This document shows positions 52,287 through 61,535 of a DNA stretch of 64,000 bases, one piece after another. The DNA comes from Pseudorhodoferax sp965279475. Its GTDB lineage: Bacteria > Pseudomonadota > Gammaproteobacteria > Burkholderiales > Burkholderiaceae_C. Made by a program: the position numbers and the translations under genes. The notes under the pieces are model-generated. The model was given only the letters and a program-made list of their open reading frames with translations. It ran no database searches and had not been told where the DNA came from. Location: positions 4,340,001-4,404,000 of the forward strand of contig CBDIIA010000003.1 in the NCBI GenBank assembly GCA_965279475.1, read 5' to 3'. Positions within the stretch are counted from its first letter, which is position 1, and each line of letters begins with the position of its first letter.

Positions 52287-53378
52287 TCAGCTGCTGAAGA
52301 GGAAGTTGAGCACGTCGCCATCCTTGACGACGTAGTCCTTGCCTTCGGCGCGCATCTTGCCGGCGTCCTTCGCGCCCTGCTCACCCTTGTAGGTGATGTA
52401 GTCGTTGAAGGCGATGGTCTGGGCGCGGATGTAGCCCTTCTCGAAGTCGCCGTGGATCACGCCGGCCGCCTGCGGGCCGGTGTCGCCGATGTGGATGGTC
52501 CAGGCGCGCACTTCCTTCACGCCGGCGGTGAAGTAGGTCTGCAGGCCCAGCAGCTTGTAGGCGGCGCGGATCAGGCGGTTCAGGCCCGGCTCGTCCTGGC
52601 CGATCTCGGCGAGGAACATCGTCTTGTCCTCGTCGTCCATCTCGGACAGGTCGGCCTCGATCTTGGCGCAGATGGCCACCACAGGCGCGTTCTGCTTGTT
52701 CGCGTACTCGGTCAGGCGATCGAGGTAGGGGTTGTTCTCGAAGCCGTCCTCGGCCACGTTGCCGACGAACATCGCCGGCTTGGCGGTGATCAGGCTGAAG
52801 CTCTTCACCAGCGGCTGCTCTTCCTTGGTGAAGGTCAGCGCGCGCACCGGCGTGTTCTCGTTCAGCGCGGCCTGGCAGCGCTCGAGCAGGGCCACCAGCT
52901 TCTGCGCTTCCTTGTCGCCGGAGCGTGCCACCTTGGTGTGGCGGTGCAAGGCCTTCTCGACCGTCGACAGGTCGGCCAGGCACAGCTCGGTCTGGATCAC
53001 CTCGATGTCGGAGATCGGGTCGACGCGGCCGGCCACGTGGACCACGTTGTCGTCGTCGAAGCAGCGCACCACGTTCACCGTGGCATCGGTCTCGCGGATG
53101 TGGGCCAGGAACTTGTTGCCCAGGCCTTCGCCGGTGCTGGCGCCGGCCACGAGACCCGCGATGTCGACGAACTCGACGATGGCCGGCACCACGCGTTCGG
53201 GCGCGACGATCTCGGCCAGTTGCGCCAGCCGCGGATCGGGCACCTCGACCACGCCGGTGTTGGGCTCGATCGTGCAGAACGGGTAGTTCTCGGCCGCGAT
53301 GCCGGCCTTGGTCAGCGCGTTGAAAAGGGTGGACTTGCCCACATTGGGCAGCCCCACGATGCCGCATTGGAGGCTCAT
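52287..53378 (-). CDS. ychF: Redox-regulated ribosome-associated GTPase/ATPase YchF
   Basis: A 363-residue Obg-family P-loop protein that binds ribosomes and prefers ATP. The P loop is GLPNVGKST (8-16); switch and G3 motifs are FCTIEPNTGVVEVPDPRL and DIAGLVAGASTGEGLGNKFL. The G4 position carries VGNVAEDG in place of NKxD, the change that relaxes guanine specificity. A C-terminal TGS domain ends NFLFSS. Length is standard. It is monocistronic on the minus strand and is followed directly by the nested-hairpin element. Confidence 0.96.
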   Translation of the reverse strand: MSLQCGIVGLPNVGKSTLFNALTKAGIAAENYPFCTIEPNTGVVEVPDPRLAQLAEIVAPERVVPAIVEFVDIAGLVAGASTGEGLGNKFLAHIRETDATVNVVRCFDDDNVVHVAGRVDPISDIEVIQTELCLADLSTVEKALHRHTKVARSGDKEAQKLVALLERCQAALNENTPVRALTFTKEEQPLVKSFSLITAKPAMFVGNVAEDGFENNPYLDRLTEYANKQNAPVVAICAKIEADLSEMDDEDKTMFLAEIGQDEPGLNRLIRAAYKLLGLQTYFTAGVKEVRAWTIHIGDTGPQAAGVIHGDFEKGYIRAQTIAFNDYITYKGEQGAKDAGKMRAEGKDYVVKDGDVLNFLFSS

Positions 53379-53460
53379 GGCGGATCTTTCAGCAGATGTC
53401 GGGGAAACCCGCGATTCTAGGTGGCCGCGTCCGGCCGGCGTTGGGCAGCTGGAGCCGGCC

Positions 53461-54384
53461 CTACTCGAACTTGTAGTCGGCGTTGGCCGGCTGGCCAGGG
53501 CGCAGCGCGTGGTCGATGCCGTCGAGCACGATCGCGTTCATGCCGAACGCGATGGCGCCGTTGACCACCTCGAGCGAGCGGTAGGTGCGCAGCGCGTCGC
53601 CGACCTCCGGGCTGCTGATGGCGGTGGCCGGGTCGATGTCGGGGATCGGGCAGCGCGGGCAGGGCTTGACCATCTTCAGCCGCGCCACCCCTTCGCGCGT
53701 GGCGATGTGCAGTTCGTCCAGCCGGTCCTCGTCGTGGGCCTCGATGCCGGTGAGCACGATGTTCGGCCGGAAGCGCTCGACGCCGACCGCGGCATGGCCG
53801 GCCTGCGCGAGCTTCGCGTTCAGCCCGTCGAGCGAGGCCTGGCTCAGCACCAGCACCGCGAACCCGTCGGAGAACTGGTTCGGCGCGTCGATCCCGCCGG
53901 TCCAGCGTTTGCTGGACAGCCGCTGCTGCTCCGGGTCGAAGCGCACCAAACGCAGGCGCCGCGGTGGCGTGCCGGGTGCCGCGTCCTGGTTCAGGAAATC
54001 GCTGAACCACTGGGCCGCCACGTCGCCCATGTCGTAGGCCTTGACCTTGTCCTTCCACACCGTCACCTCAACCGGCTCCTCGACCGTGTCGAGCGCGATG
54101 TGCAGCGCCAGCATGCCGGGGGCGCGCAGCACCATCTCGAAGGTCTTGAGCTGCGGGCGGATCAGCGCCATGCGCGGCAGCTCGCGCTGCGTCACGAAGC
54201 TGCCGGCCTCGTCGACCACCATCCACGCGCGATCGAACTCCAGCCCGGTCTCGGTCAGCAGGACCTCGTTCAGCTCGACACCGGCGCACGACTTGACCGG
54301 GTAGACGAAGAGACGGGCGATCTGCGCGCTCACGTCGCGTGCGGGCAGCGGCGCGTCGGCAGCATCGGGGGAAGTGGCGTTCAC
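53461..54384 (-). CDS. MOSC-domain protein (YcbX-like, N-hydroxylated compound reductase type)
   Basis: A 307-residue protein with an N-terminal beta-barrel MOSC_N part (RLFVYPVKSCAGVELNEV) and a MOSC catalytic domain (DAPNQFSDGFAVLVLSQASL, then GVERFRPNIVL). The cysteine motif KPCPRCPIPDID is present, in the position used for the molybdenum cofactor sulfur in relatives such as mARC and YcbX, which reduce N-hydroxylated purines and amidoximes. The 2Fe-2S domain of YcbX is missing. The GTG start is chosen from an AGGA-like box; the first 25 residues are poorly defined. Confidence 0.8.
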   Translation of the reverse strand: MNATSPDAADAPLPARDVSAQIARLFVYPVKSCAGVELNEVLLTETGLEFDRAWMVVDEAGSFVTQRELPRMALIRPQLKTFEMVLRAPGMLALHIALDTVEEPVEVTVWKDKVKAYDMGDVAAQWFSDFLNQDAAPGTPPRRLRLVRFDPEQQRLSSKRWTGGIDAPNQFSDGFAVLVLSQASLDGLNAKLAQAGHAAVGVERFRPNIVLTGIEAHDEDRLDELHIATREGVARLKMVKPCPRCPIPDIDPATAISSPEVGDALRTYRSLEVVNGAIAFGMNAIVLDGIDHALRPGQPANADYKFE

Positions 54385-54485
54385 GGCGGTGGGATCCTCG
54401 GGTTCAACGAGCCGCAATTGTGCCTTCGGCCGGCAACGGGGCTTGCCCGCGGACACCGCGCACGGGGCGCTTCTACAATGGTCCG

Positions 54486-55634
54486 ATGGCCCAGGCATTC
54501 GATATCTGCATCCGTGGCGCCGGTGTCGTGGGCCGCACGCTCGCGTTGCTGCTGGCCCGCGAACGGCTGCGCGTGGCGCTGCTGCCCCACCCCGCACCCG
54601 ACCACGCCGGCCAGGGATCCGACGTGCGCGCCTATGCGCTCAACACCGCCTCGCGCAGCCTGCTCGCGTCGCTGCGCTGCTGGCCCGAGCCGGCCGACGC
54701 GACCGCGGTGCAGGCCATGCAGGTCTGCGGCGACGACGGTGGCGAAGTCAACTTCCACGCCGCCGGCCCGGAGGGCGACGCCCTGGCCTGGATCGTCGAC
54801 GTGGCCGCGCTCGAACACCGGCTGGCCGAAGCCGTGCGTTACCAGCCGCTGGTCGAGACCGTCACGGCGGCCCCGGCGGCGGCGCTCACCGTGGTCTGTG
54901 AAGGCCGGGCCAGCCAGACCCGGGCCGAACTCGGCGTCGAATTCGAGAGCTTCGCATACGGGCAGACCGCCATCGCCACGCGGGTGCGCTGTGCGCAGCC
55001 CCACCTGCAGGTCGCCCGGCAGTGGTTCTCGCAGGGCGAGATCCTGGCTTTTCTGCCGTTGAAGGGCCCGGACGGGAACTCCGTGGCCGTGGTCTGGTCT
55101 GTCCGTGAGGATGCGGTCGCCGAGCGCCTGGCGCTGGACGACGCGGCGTTTGCCAAGGCACTCGAAGAAGCCAGCCACGGTGCGCTGGGCGCCTTGCAGC
55201 TCGAAGCACCGCGGGCCGCCTGGCCGCTGCAGGTGGCGCAGGCCGCGCACTGGGTCGGCCGCAAGTCCGCCGATCCCGCCGGCAACGGCTGGACGGGTGC
55301 CTGGGCGCTGGCCGGCGACGCGGCACATGCAGTGCATCCGCTGGCGGGTCAGGGGCTTAATCTCGGCCTGGCCGACGCGGCCGAGCTGGCACGGGTCCTG
55401 CATGCTCGCGAGAGCTGGCGCAGTGTGGGTGATCAGCGGCTGCTGCGGCACTACGAGCGCGCGCGCAAGGCGGCCACGCTGCCGCTGCGCACGGCGACCG
55501 ACGGGTTGCAGCTGCTGTTTGCGCGCGGCACGCCGGCAGCGCAAGGCCTGCGCAACTGGGGCATGAAGGGCTTCGATCGCAGCGGCCCGTTGAAGAGCTG
55601 GGTGATGCGGCAGGCGGCCGGGCTGGGCGTGTGA
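54486..55634 (+). CDS. UbiH/UbiF-family FAD-dependent hydroxylase
   Basis: A 382-residue flavoprotein monooxygenase of the ubiquinone hydroxylase group. The ADP-binding fold is RGAGVVGRTLALLLARE (10-26). The GDxxH motif that binds FAD ribityl is GDAAHAVHPLAGQGLNLGL (about 278-296). The middle DG-type region is weakly conserved, so substrate assignment among UbiH, UbiI, UbiF or UbiM is not possible. It lies 33 nt before a DsbC gene on the same strand, as in related betaproteobacteria. It hydroxylates the ring of a ubiquinone precursor if the family holds. Confidence 0.85.
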   Translation: MAQAFDICIRGAGVVGRTLALLLARERLRVALLPHPAPDHAGQGSDVRAYALNTASRSLLASLRCWPEPADATAVQAMQVCGDDGGEVNFHAAGPEGDALAWIVDVAALEHRLAEAVRYQPLVETVTAAPAAALTVVCEGRASQTRAELGVEFESFAYGQTAIATRVRCAQPHLQVARQWFSQGEILAFLPLKGPDGNSVAVVWSVREDAVAERLALDDAAFAKALEEASHGALGALQLEAPRAAWPLQVAQAAHWVGRKSADPAGNGWTGAWALAGDAAHAVHPLAGQGLNLGLADAAELARVLHARESWRSVGDQRLLRHYERARKAATLPLRTATDGLQLLFARGTPAAQGLRNWGMKGFDRSGPLKSWVMRQAAGLGV

Positions 55635-55667
55635 AGAACGGCGTGTGAAGAACGAAACGGAATCGCA

Positions 55668-56387
55668 ATGAAGAAACGACTACTGACCGGCGCGCTGTTC
55701 GCCGCCCTCACGCTGGCAAGCTGGGCCACGCAGGCGCAGGAGGCGACGATCCGCAAGAACCTGGCCGAGCGCATTCCGCAGATGCCGCCGATCGACGAGA
55801 TCGCGAAGAGCCCGATGCCGGGCCTGTACGAGCTGCGCGTGAACGGCAGCGAGATCATGTACACCGATGCCGAAGGCAACTTCCTGATCCAGGGCAGCCT
55901 GATCGACACCAAGCAGCGCCGCAACCTGACTGATGAACGCGTCGAGAAGCTCAATGCGATCGACTTCGGCCAGTTGCCGATCAAGGACGCGTTCACCGTC
56001 GTGCGCGGCAACGGCAAACGCAAGCTCGCGGTGTTCGAGGACCCCAACTGCGGCTACTGCAAACGTTTCGAGCGCGATCTGCAGAAGATCGACAACGTGA
56101 CCATCCACATGTTCCTCTACCCGATCCTCGGCGGCGACTCGCCCGAGAAGTCGCGCAACATCTGGTGCGCCAAGGACAAGGCCAAAGCCTGGCAGGGGCT
56201 GATGGTGCGCGACGAACCGGTGGCCGCCGGCAAGTGCGACACGGCGGCGATCGCCCGCAACGTCGAGTTCGGCAAGAAGCACAAGATCACCGGCACCCCG
56301 ACGCTGTTCTTCGTCGACGGCACGCGTGTGCCCGGCGCCCTGCCCGCACAGCAGGTCGAGAAGATGCTGGCCGACGCCAAGAACTGA
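55668..56387 (+). CDS. dsbC: DsbC/DsbG-type thiol:disulfide isomerase
   Basis: A 239-residue periplasmic protein that corrects wrong disulfides. A signal peptide (residues 1-24) is followed by an N-terminal dimerisation domain (YELRVNGSEIMYTDAEGNFL) and a thioredoxin domain with the active site CGYC at 128-131 (FEDPNCGYCKRFERDL) and the cis-Pro loop TGTPTLFFVDG. A second pair of cysteines (IWCAKD, GKCDTA) matches the structural disulfide of DsbC. It would be kept reduced by DsbD, encoded elsewhere. Confidence 0.93.
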   Translation: MKKRLLTGALFAALTLASWATQAQEATIRKNLAERIPQMPPIDEIAKSPMPGLYELRVNGSEIMYTDAEGNFLIQGSLIDTKQRRNLTDERVEKLNAIDFGQLPIKDAFTVVRGNGKRKLAVFEDPNCGYCKRFERDLQKIDNVTIHMFLYPILGGDSPEKSRNIWCAKDKAKAWQGLMVRDEPVAAGKCDTAAIARNVEFGKKHKITGTPTLFFVDGTRVPGALPAQQVEKMLADAKN

Positions 56388-56460
56388 GCGGCCCTGCGGC
56401 GGGTTGGGCTGCCGTCCGCCGTCGCGGCCGAACTCGGCGCCCTCCTGTATTCTTGAGTCC

Positions 56461-58323
56461 ATGCCGACGCCCTCCCCCCACGCCCGCAAGACAGATTCGG
56501 CTTCCAGCCCCGACACTCCCGCCATCGCCTACCGCATCGAGATCGCCGATCTCCATGCCCACCTGTACCGCGTCACGCTGACCGTGCAGGCTCCGGCCGC
56601 GCAGCAGCGCGTTTCGCTGCCGGTGTGGATCCCCGGCAGCTACCTGGTGCGCGAGTTCTCCAAGAACCTGCAGCAGCTCGAAGCCCACCAGGGCCGGCGC
56701 GCCGTGGTCTGCGCGCAGCGCGACAAGAACAGCTGGGAGCTGAGCGCCGACCCGAGCAAGCCGCTGGTGCTGCGCTACCAGGTCTATGCAAACGACGCGT
56801 CGGTGCGCACCGCCTGGCTCGACAGTGCGCGCGGCTTCTTCAACGGCACCAGCCTGTGCCTGCGTGTGCATGGCCAGGAAGACCGGCCGCACGCGCTCGA
56901 ACTGGTGGCCTCGCGCAGCATCGCCGGCTGGTCCGCGGCGAGCGGCCTCGCGTCGGTCGATGTCGACAGCGCGGGTTTCGGCCACTACCTGGCGCACGAC
57001 TACGACGAGCTGGCGGACTGCCCGTTCGAGCTCGGCCACTACTGGCACGGCGAGTTCAAGGCCTTCGGCATCCCGCACAGCTTTGTCGTGGCCGGTGCGC
57101 CGCCCTCGTTCGATGGCGCGCGGCTGCTCGCCGACACGCAGAAGATCTGCGAGACCGAGATCCGCTTCTGGCACCCTGCGCCCAAGGGCGCCGCCCGCGC
57201 CGGCAAGCCACCGCACAAACGCTACGTGTTCATGCTGAACGCGGTGGACGACGGCTATGGCGGCCTGGAGCACCGCAACTCCACCGCGCTGGTCTGCACC
57301 CGGCGCGACCTGCCGCGGCGCGACGAAGCGGCGAGCGACACCGCGGGCAGCACCACGCCGGCCCGGCAGTCGGACGGCTACACCACGCTGCTGGGCCTGA
57401 TCAGCCACGAGTACTTCCACACCTGGAACGTGAAGGCGCTGCGGCCTGCCGAATTCGCGCGTTACCACTACGACGCCGAGCAGTACACCCGGCTGCTGTG
57501 GTTCTTCGAAGGCTTCACCAGCTACTACGACGACCTGCTGCTGCGGCGCTGCGGCCTGCTCGACAACGCCGGCTACCTGAAGCTGCTGAACAAGACCATC
57601 AACCAGGTGCTGCAGACGCCCGGCCGCCTGGTGCAGTCGGTCGCCGAGGCGAGCATGGACGCCTGGGTCAAGTACTACCGCGCCGACGAAAACACGCCCA
57701 ATGCCACGGTGAGCTACTACACCAAGGGCGCGCTGGTGGCGCTGTGTTTCGACCTGACGCTGCGCGCCGAAGGCCGCTGCACACTCGACGACGTGATGCG
57801 CACGCTGTGGTTGCGCTGCGAGGCAGGCCCGATGTCGCAGGCCGACTTCGCCGCCGCGCTGGCCGAATGCGGTGGCCGCCCGTTCGATGCCGAGATCGCC
57901 GCCTGGGTCGAGAGCCGCGCCGAGCTCCCGTTGCGCGAGCTGCTGCAGCGCCACGGTGTGGCCGTGCACGAAGACCCGTCGCAGCTGGCGCAGCGCCTGG
58001 GCCTGCGCGTCGGCGAAAGCCAGGGCGTGTCGATCAAGGTGGTGCTGCGCGGCGGCGTGGCCGAGCAGGCGGGTTTTGCCGCCGGTGACGAGTGGATCGG
58101 CATCGAGACCGAGTCCGGCGGCTGGCGCCTGTCCAAACTCGACGACCTGCTGCTGTACGCCGGCCGCACCCGGCACGTGACGGCGCTGGTGGCGCGCGAC
58201 AAGCGCCTGCTGCGCCTGCGGCTCGAACTGCCGGCACCGGCGGACAGCAAGACCTGGCGGCTGGCCATCGACAACGTGCAGACCATCGACGCCTGGCTCG
58301 CGCCGGCCCCGGACGCCGCATGA
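56461..58323 (+). CDS. M61-family metallopeptidase with PDZ domain
   Basis: A 620-residue enzyme of the glycyl aminopeptidase/M61 family. The zinc motif HEYFH (about 316-320, context LISHEYFHTWNVKALRP) and the downstream Glu (WFFEGFTSYYDD) are intact. An N-terminal beta domain (residues 20-200) and a C-terminal PDZ domain (about 510-590, SIKVVLRGGVAEQAGFAAGD) flank the catalytic region. No signal peptide is seen, so it may be cytoplasmic. Its physiological substrates are unknown; family members cleave N-terminal Gly or Ala. It precedes a hydrolase gene by 39 nt. Confidence 0.88.
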   Translation: MPTPSPHARKTDSASSPDTPAIAYRIEIADLHAHLYRVTLTVQAPAAQQRVSLPVWIPGSYLVREFSKNLQQLEAHQGRRAVVCAQRDKNSWELSADPSKPLVLRYQVYANDASVRTAWLDSARGFFNGTSLCLRVHGQEDRPHALELVASRSIAGWSAASGLASVDVDSAGFGHYLAHDYDELADCPFELGHYWHGEFKAFGIPHSFVVAGAPPSFDGARLLADTQKICETEIRFWHPAPKGAARAGKPPHKRYVFMLNAVDDGYGGLEHRNSTALVCTRRDLPRRDEAASDTAGSTTPARQSDGYTTLLGLISHEYFHTWNVKALRPAEFARYHYDAEQYTRLLWFFEGFTSYYDDLLLRRCGLLDNAGYLKLLNKTINQVLQTPGRLVQSVAEASMDAWVKYYRADENTPNATVSYYTKGALVALCFDLTLRAEGRCTLDDVMRTLWLRCEAGPMSQADFAAALAECGGRPFDAEIAAWVESRAELPLRELLQRHGVAVHEDPSQLAQRLGLRVGESQGVSIKVVLRGGVAEQAGFAAGDEWIGIETESGGWRLSKLDDLLLYAGRTRHVTALVARDKRLLRLRLELPAPADSKTWRLAIDNVQTIDAWLAPAPDAA

Positions 58324-58362
58324 AGTCCGGTGGCCGGGCTCTGCGCCACTGAAGGGAAAACA

Positions 58363-59178
58363 ATGCCGACCAACGCGCAACAACTTGCCTGGGCCGGCGG
58401 CCATCTGGCTTACCGCGCACAAGGCGCCGACAGCGCGCCTGCCGTCGTGCTGCTGCACGGCATCGGCTCCACCAGCGTCGGCTGGACGGCGACGCTCGCC
58501 GCCCTGGCGCCGCAACTGCGTGTGTTTGCCTGGGATGCGCCCGGTTATGGCGGCAGCACGCCACTGACGGTCGCCCATGCCACACCCGCCGACTACGCCG
58601 CTGCGCTCGCCGCGTTGCTTGACGGGCTGGCGCTGCCCCGTGTGCACCTCGTCGCCAGTTCATGGGCCACGCTGACGGCGCTGGCGTTCACGCGCACGCA
58701 GCCGGGCCGCGTGGCCAGCCTGGTGCTGTCGGGCCCGAGCGCCGGCTACGGCAGCCTGCCGGCCGAGGAACGCGCCACCTTGCTGCATGCGCGCGGCGCG
58801 CGGGCGCGCAACGCCGGCATCGGCGCCATGCTGGCGCAGGACAGCCCGAAACTGCTCGCACCCGGTGCGCCGGCCGCCATGCTGGCGGGCCTGGCCGCAG
58901 GCCAAGCCGGCGTGCAACTGCCGGGTTACCTGCAGGCGCTCGATGCCCTGTTCGCCGCCGACGGCCTGCACCTGATGGCCGGACTGGCGCAGCCGACCCT
59001 GGTGCTCAGCGGCGATGCCGACGTGGTCGCGCCGCCCGCGGCCCACGCCGAGCGCCTGGCCGCCGCCGCCTCACACGGCCGGCTGGTCAATCTGCCCGGC
59101 TGCGGCCATCTGCCGCACGTGGAGCGACCCGACGTGTTCTGCGACGCGGTGCGTGCGCACGTGCTGGCCCATCACTGA
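58363..59178 (+). CDS. Alpha/beta-fold hydrolase
   Basis: A 271-residue hydrolase with the canonical order: oxyanion loop VLLHGIGSTSVGW (29-41), nucleophile elbow ASSWA (98-102, S100), acid in GDADVVAPPAAHAE (about 228-241) and histidine in GCGHLPHVERPDVF. The elbow has Ala and Ser instead of the usual glycines (GxSxG), a variation that keeps small residues. No signal peptide. Substrate unknown: esters or ring-cleavage products are possible. It is probably co-transcribed with the M61 peptidase gene. Confidence 0.82.
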   Translation: MPTNAQQLAWAGGHLAYRAQGADSAPAVVLLHGIGSTSVGWTATLAALAPQLRVFAWDAPGYGGSTPLTVAHATPADYAAALAALLDGLALPRVHLVASSWATLTALAFTRTQPGRVASLVLSGPSAGYGSLPAEERATLLHARGARARNAGIGAMLAQDSPKLLAPGAPAAMLAGLAAGQAGVQLPGYLQALDALFAADGLHLMAGLAQPTLVLSGDADVVAPPAAHAERLAAAASHGRLVNLPGCGHLPHVERPDVFCDAVRAHVLAHH

Positions 59179-59210
59179 CCCAGCCACCCGGATGTTGCCG
59201 GCTCATACGG

Positions 59211-59299
59211 GTTTGCAATCGAAGCGAGAAGAAGGCGCGAAGCCGCAGACAGTGCTGTAGCACGGCAAGGCGAAGCAACGCGGTTATCGATTTGATTGC
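59211..59299. repeat. Palindromic intergenic element with inverted ends
   Basis: The block starts with CAATCGAAGCGAGAA and ends with TTATCGATTTGATTG, whose reverse complement (CAATCAAATCGATAA) matches the start at 11 of 15 bases, so the ends are inverted repeats. Between them lie GAAGGCGCGAAGC, a 5-bp hairpin GTGCT-GT-AGCAC and GGCAAGGCGAAGC. The same order of blocks appears at 11155-11262. It has no coding capacity; it may be a REP-like or miniature mobile element. Confidence 0.45.
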
Positions 59300-59394
59300 G
59301 AAGTCATATCAGTTATCCATTGCGCTGCGCGCCACCCGCATCGCATGAAACGGTGCTCGCCAGCGCAATGCCGAAGGCCGCGGAGCAGGCCATG

Positions 59395-59492
59395 CCAGTG
59401 CACCCGCGGAACGGGCTTGGCCCGGCCGCTGGGTGCGCCCCTTGAGGGGGATAGGTCGGGCTACACGAAGTGAGCCCGGCCAAACGGGGTGG
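59395..59492 (-). repeat. Nested-hairpin 3' element, copy 2 (behind the FAD oxidoreductase)
   Basis: Copy 2 of the element. The outer stem is GCACCC/GGGTGC with a GCGG/CCGC stem inside, the inner hairpin is CGGGC-TTG-GCCCG, and the second hairpin is CCCCT/AGGGG, followed by GCTACACGAAGTGAGC and AAACGGGGTGG. Relative to copies 1 and 3 the inner stem carries paired changes that keep the helix. It starts 7 nt after the stop codon of the minus-strand gene. Confidence 0.7.
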
Positions 59493-59499
59493 TTTCATC

Positions 59500-60795
59500 T
59501 CAGACCCCGCCGTCCGTGAGGCGGTACCAGGCAACGACCGCCGACACGTAGAAGCGCCGCAGCGCGAACAACGGGAACGGCGCGATGCCCGACGGCTGGA
59601 CCGGCAGTGCCTGCGGGTTGCCGGTCGCCACGTACTCGGCCAGCGCCTGCCCCATGCGCGTCTGCAGCCCGACGCCGCGGCCCTGGCAGCCGATGTCGAT
59701 CAACAAGCCCGGCGCCGGCTCGTGCAGGTGCGGCAGGTAGTCGCGCGTGATCGCCACGTGGCCGCACCAGCGGTGCACGAACGGGATGCCGGCGGCCTGC
59801 GGAAACAGCTTGGCCACCGCGTGTTCGAGGTGCGACCAGTCGGCCACATCGCCCTCCTTCGGCTCGCGGAAACTGCCGCGTCCGCCCATCAGCAGCCGGC
59901 CTTCGTGGTCGATGCGGTAGTACAGCAGCAGGTTGCGCGCGTCCGACGACACATGGCCCTCGGGCAGGATGCTGCGGCGCACCGCGTCCGGCAGCGGGTC
60001 GGTCGCCACCTGGAACGAGTTGGCGTTGATGATGCTCTTGCGCAGCTGCGGCCACAGGTCGTCGCTGTAGCCGTTGGTGCACAGCACGACGCGCTCGGCG
60101 CTGACCTTGGGCCCACGTGCCGTGACGGCCTGCCACTTGCCGCCCTGCTGCGCCAGCTGGGCGACCGGGCTGTCGGTGTGGATCACGACGCCGGCCGCCT
60201 GCGCGGCGCGCGCCAGTTCGCGCACGTAGCTGAGCGGCTGCACGCCGCCGCCCCGCGGATCGACCCAGCCGCCGTGGTATTTGTCGGTGCCCAGCAGGCG
60301 CGCCGCTTCGGTGCGGTCGAGCAGGCGCGTGGCCACGCCCTGCGCACCCCAGTCGCGCACGCGGCGCTCGGCCAGGCGCAACGCGTCGGGGGTGTGGGCG
60401 CCCTGGATCCAGCCGCGGCGCACACGCTGCACGTCCATGCCGTGCTTGTCGATCAGGTCGAACACCGCATCGACCGTGCCGCCGACAAAGTCGATCAGGC
60501 GCTGGCCCTGCTCGGCGCCGAACAGCGCGACGATCTCGCTCGGGTCGTACTTGATGCCGGGGATCACCTGGCCGCCGTTGCGGCCCGAACCGCCGAAGCC
60601 GATCTCGCGCGCCTCCAGCACCACCACCCGCACGCCACGCTCGGCCAGGTGCAGCGCGGTGCTGAGGCCACAGTAGCCGGCACCGACGATCACCACGTCG
60701 GCCTGCGCATCGCTCACCAGCGGCTCGGTGGGCGGCGCGGCCACGGCGGTCTTGGCCCACAACGAAGGGCTCAGCGGAAAAAACTCCTGCGGCAT
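59500..60795 (-). CDS. FAD-dependent amine/amino-acid oxidoreductase (PuuB/DadA-like)
   Basis: A 431-residue flavoprotein of the DAO family. The ADP-binding fold is DVVIVGAGYCGLSTALHLAE (about 33-52), followed by the FGGSGRNGGQV motif that holds FAD. The C-terminal FAD site is LIDIGCQGRGVGLQTRMGQ. It resembles gamma-glutamylputrescine oxidase, which oxidises an amine to an aldehyde, with sarcosine- and D-amino-acid-oxidase relatives as alternatives. The gene lies 8 nt after the ABC ATPase in a transporter-enzyme run, implying that the imported amine or amino acid is its substrate. Confidence 0.85.
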   Translation of the reverse strand: MPQEFFPLSPSLWAKTAVAAPPTEPLVSDAQADVVIVGAGYCGLSTALHLAERGVRVVVLEAREIGFGGSGRNGGQVIPGIKYDPSEIVALFGAEQGQRLIDFVGGTVDAVFDLIDKHGMDVQRVRRGWIQGAHTPDALRLAERRVRDWGAQGVATRLLDRTEAARLLGTDKYHGGWVDPRGGGVQPLSYVRELARAAQAAGVVIHTDSPVAQLAQQGGKWQAVTARGPKVSAERVVLCTNGYSDDLWPQLRKSIINANSFQVATDPLPDAVRRSILPEGHVSSDARNLLLYYRIDHEGRLLMGGRGSFREPKEGDVADWSHLEHAVAKLFPQAAGIPFVHRWCGHVAITRDYLPHLHEPAPGLLIDIGCQGRGVGLQTRMGQALAEYVATGNPQALPVQPSGIAPFPLFALRRFYVSAVVAWYRLTDGGV

Positions 60796-60803
60796 GGCGG
60801 GTC

Positions 60804-61535
60804 CTACATCGGATGGAGAACGCGGCGCAGGAAATCCTGCGTGCGGGGGTTTTGCGGACGGTTCAGCACGTCGGCCGACGGGCCCTGCTCGACGATCACG
60901 CCGCCGTCGATGAACAGCACGCGGTCGGCGACCTCGCGCGCGAACTGCATCTCGTGCGTGACCACGACCATGGTCATGCCGGCTTCGGCCAACTTGCGCA
61001 TCGCGCCCAGCACGTCGCCCACCAGTTCGGGGTCGAGCGCCGAGGTCGGCTCGTCGAACAGGATGGCCTCGGGCTGCATCGCCAGCGCCCGGGCAATCGC
61101 CACGCGCTGCTGCTGCCCGCCCGAGAGCTGCGGCGGGTGCGCGTTTTCCTTGTCCGCCAGGCCAACGCTGGCGAGCAGTTCCTTGGCGCGGGCGATCGCA
61201 GTGGCGCGCGCCTCGCCCTTCACGTACACCGGGCCTTCGATCACGTTCTCGAGCACGGTGCGGTGCGGAAACAGGTTGAAGCGCTGGAACACCATCGCCA
61301 CCTCGGTGCGGATGGCCTTGATGCTGGGCAGCGTGTTGTCGACCTTCTGGCCGTGGATCTCGACACTGCCGCCGCTGTAGCTCTCCAGGCCGTTGATGCA
61401 GCGCAGGATGGTCGACTTGCCCGAACCCGAGGGCCCGATGATGCAGACCACCTCGCCCTTGGTGATCGACGCGTCGATGCCCTTCAGCACATGGTGGCTG
61501 CCGAAGAACTTCTGCAGACCCTTGATCTCGATCAT
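60804..61535 (-). CDS. Polar amino-acid ABC transporter ATP-binding protein
   Basis: A 243-residue ATPase of the HisP/GlnQ group. Walker A is GPSGSGKSTILR, the Q loop VFQRFNLFPH, the signature LSGGQQQRVAIARAL, Walker B AILFDEPTSALDPEL and the H loop VVVTHEMQFA. Length is usual. The ATG overlaps the permease stop by 4 nt (ATGA). It powers the uptake of a polar amino acid or related amine together with the permease and binding protein upstream. Confidence 0.92.
   Translation of the reverse strand: MIEIKGLQKFFGSHHVLKGIDASITKGEVVCIIGPSGSGKSTILRCINGLESYSGGSVEIHGQKVDNTLPSIKAIRTEVAMVFQRFNLFPHRTVLENVIEGPVYVKGEARATAIARAKELLASVGLADKENAHPPQLSGGQQQRVAIARALAMQPEAILFDEPTSALDPELVGDVLGAMRKLAEAGMTMVVVTHEMQFAREVADRVLFIDGGVIVEQGPSADVLNRPQNPRTQDFLRRVLHPM

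Larger units (their letters stand above)
59179..59499. other. 321-bp intergenic region between the hydrolase and the FAD oxidoreductase
   Basis: Two repeat elements fill most of the gap: a palindromic block at 59211-59299 and copy 2 of the nested-hairpin element at 59395-59492. The two genes are convergent, so both elements lie at 3' ends. From 59300 to 59394 I see nothing coding. Confidence 0.6.

Noticed and set aside
58660..58668. Alpha/beta hydrolase as inactive because the elbow lacks GxSxG glycines
   Set aside because: The elbow ASSWA keeps small residues around S100, and the acid and histidine motifs are intact, so the enzyme is likely active.
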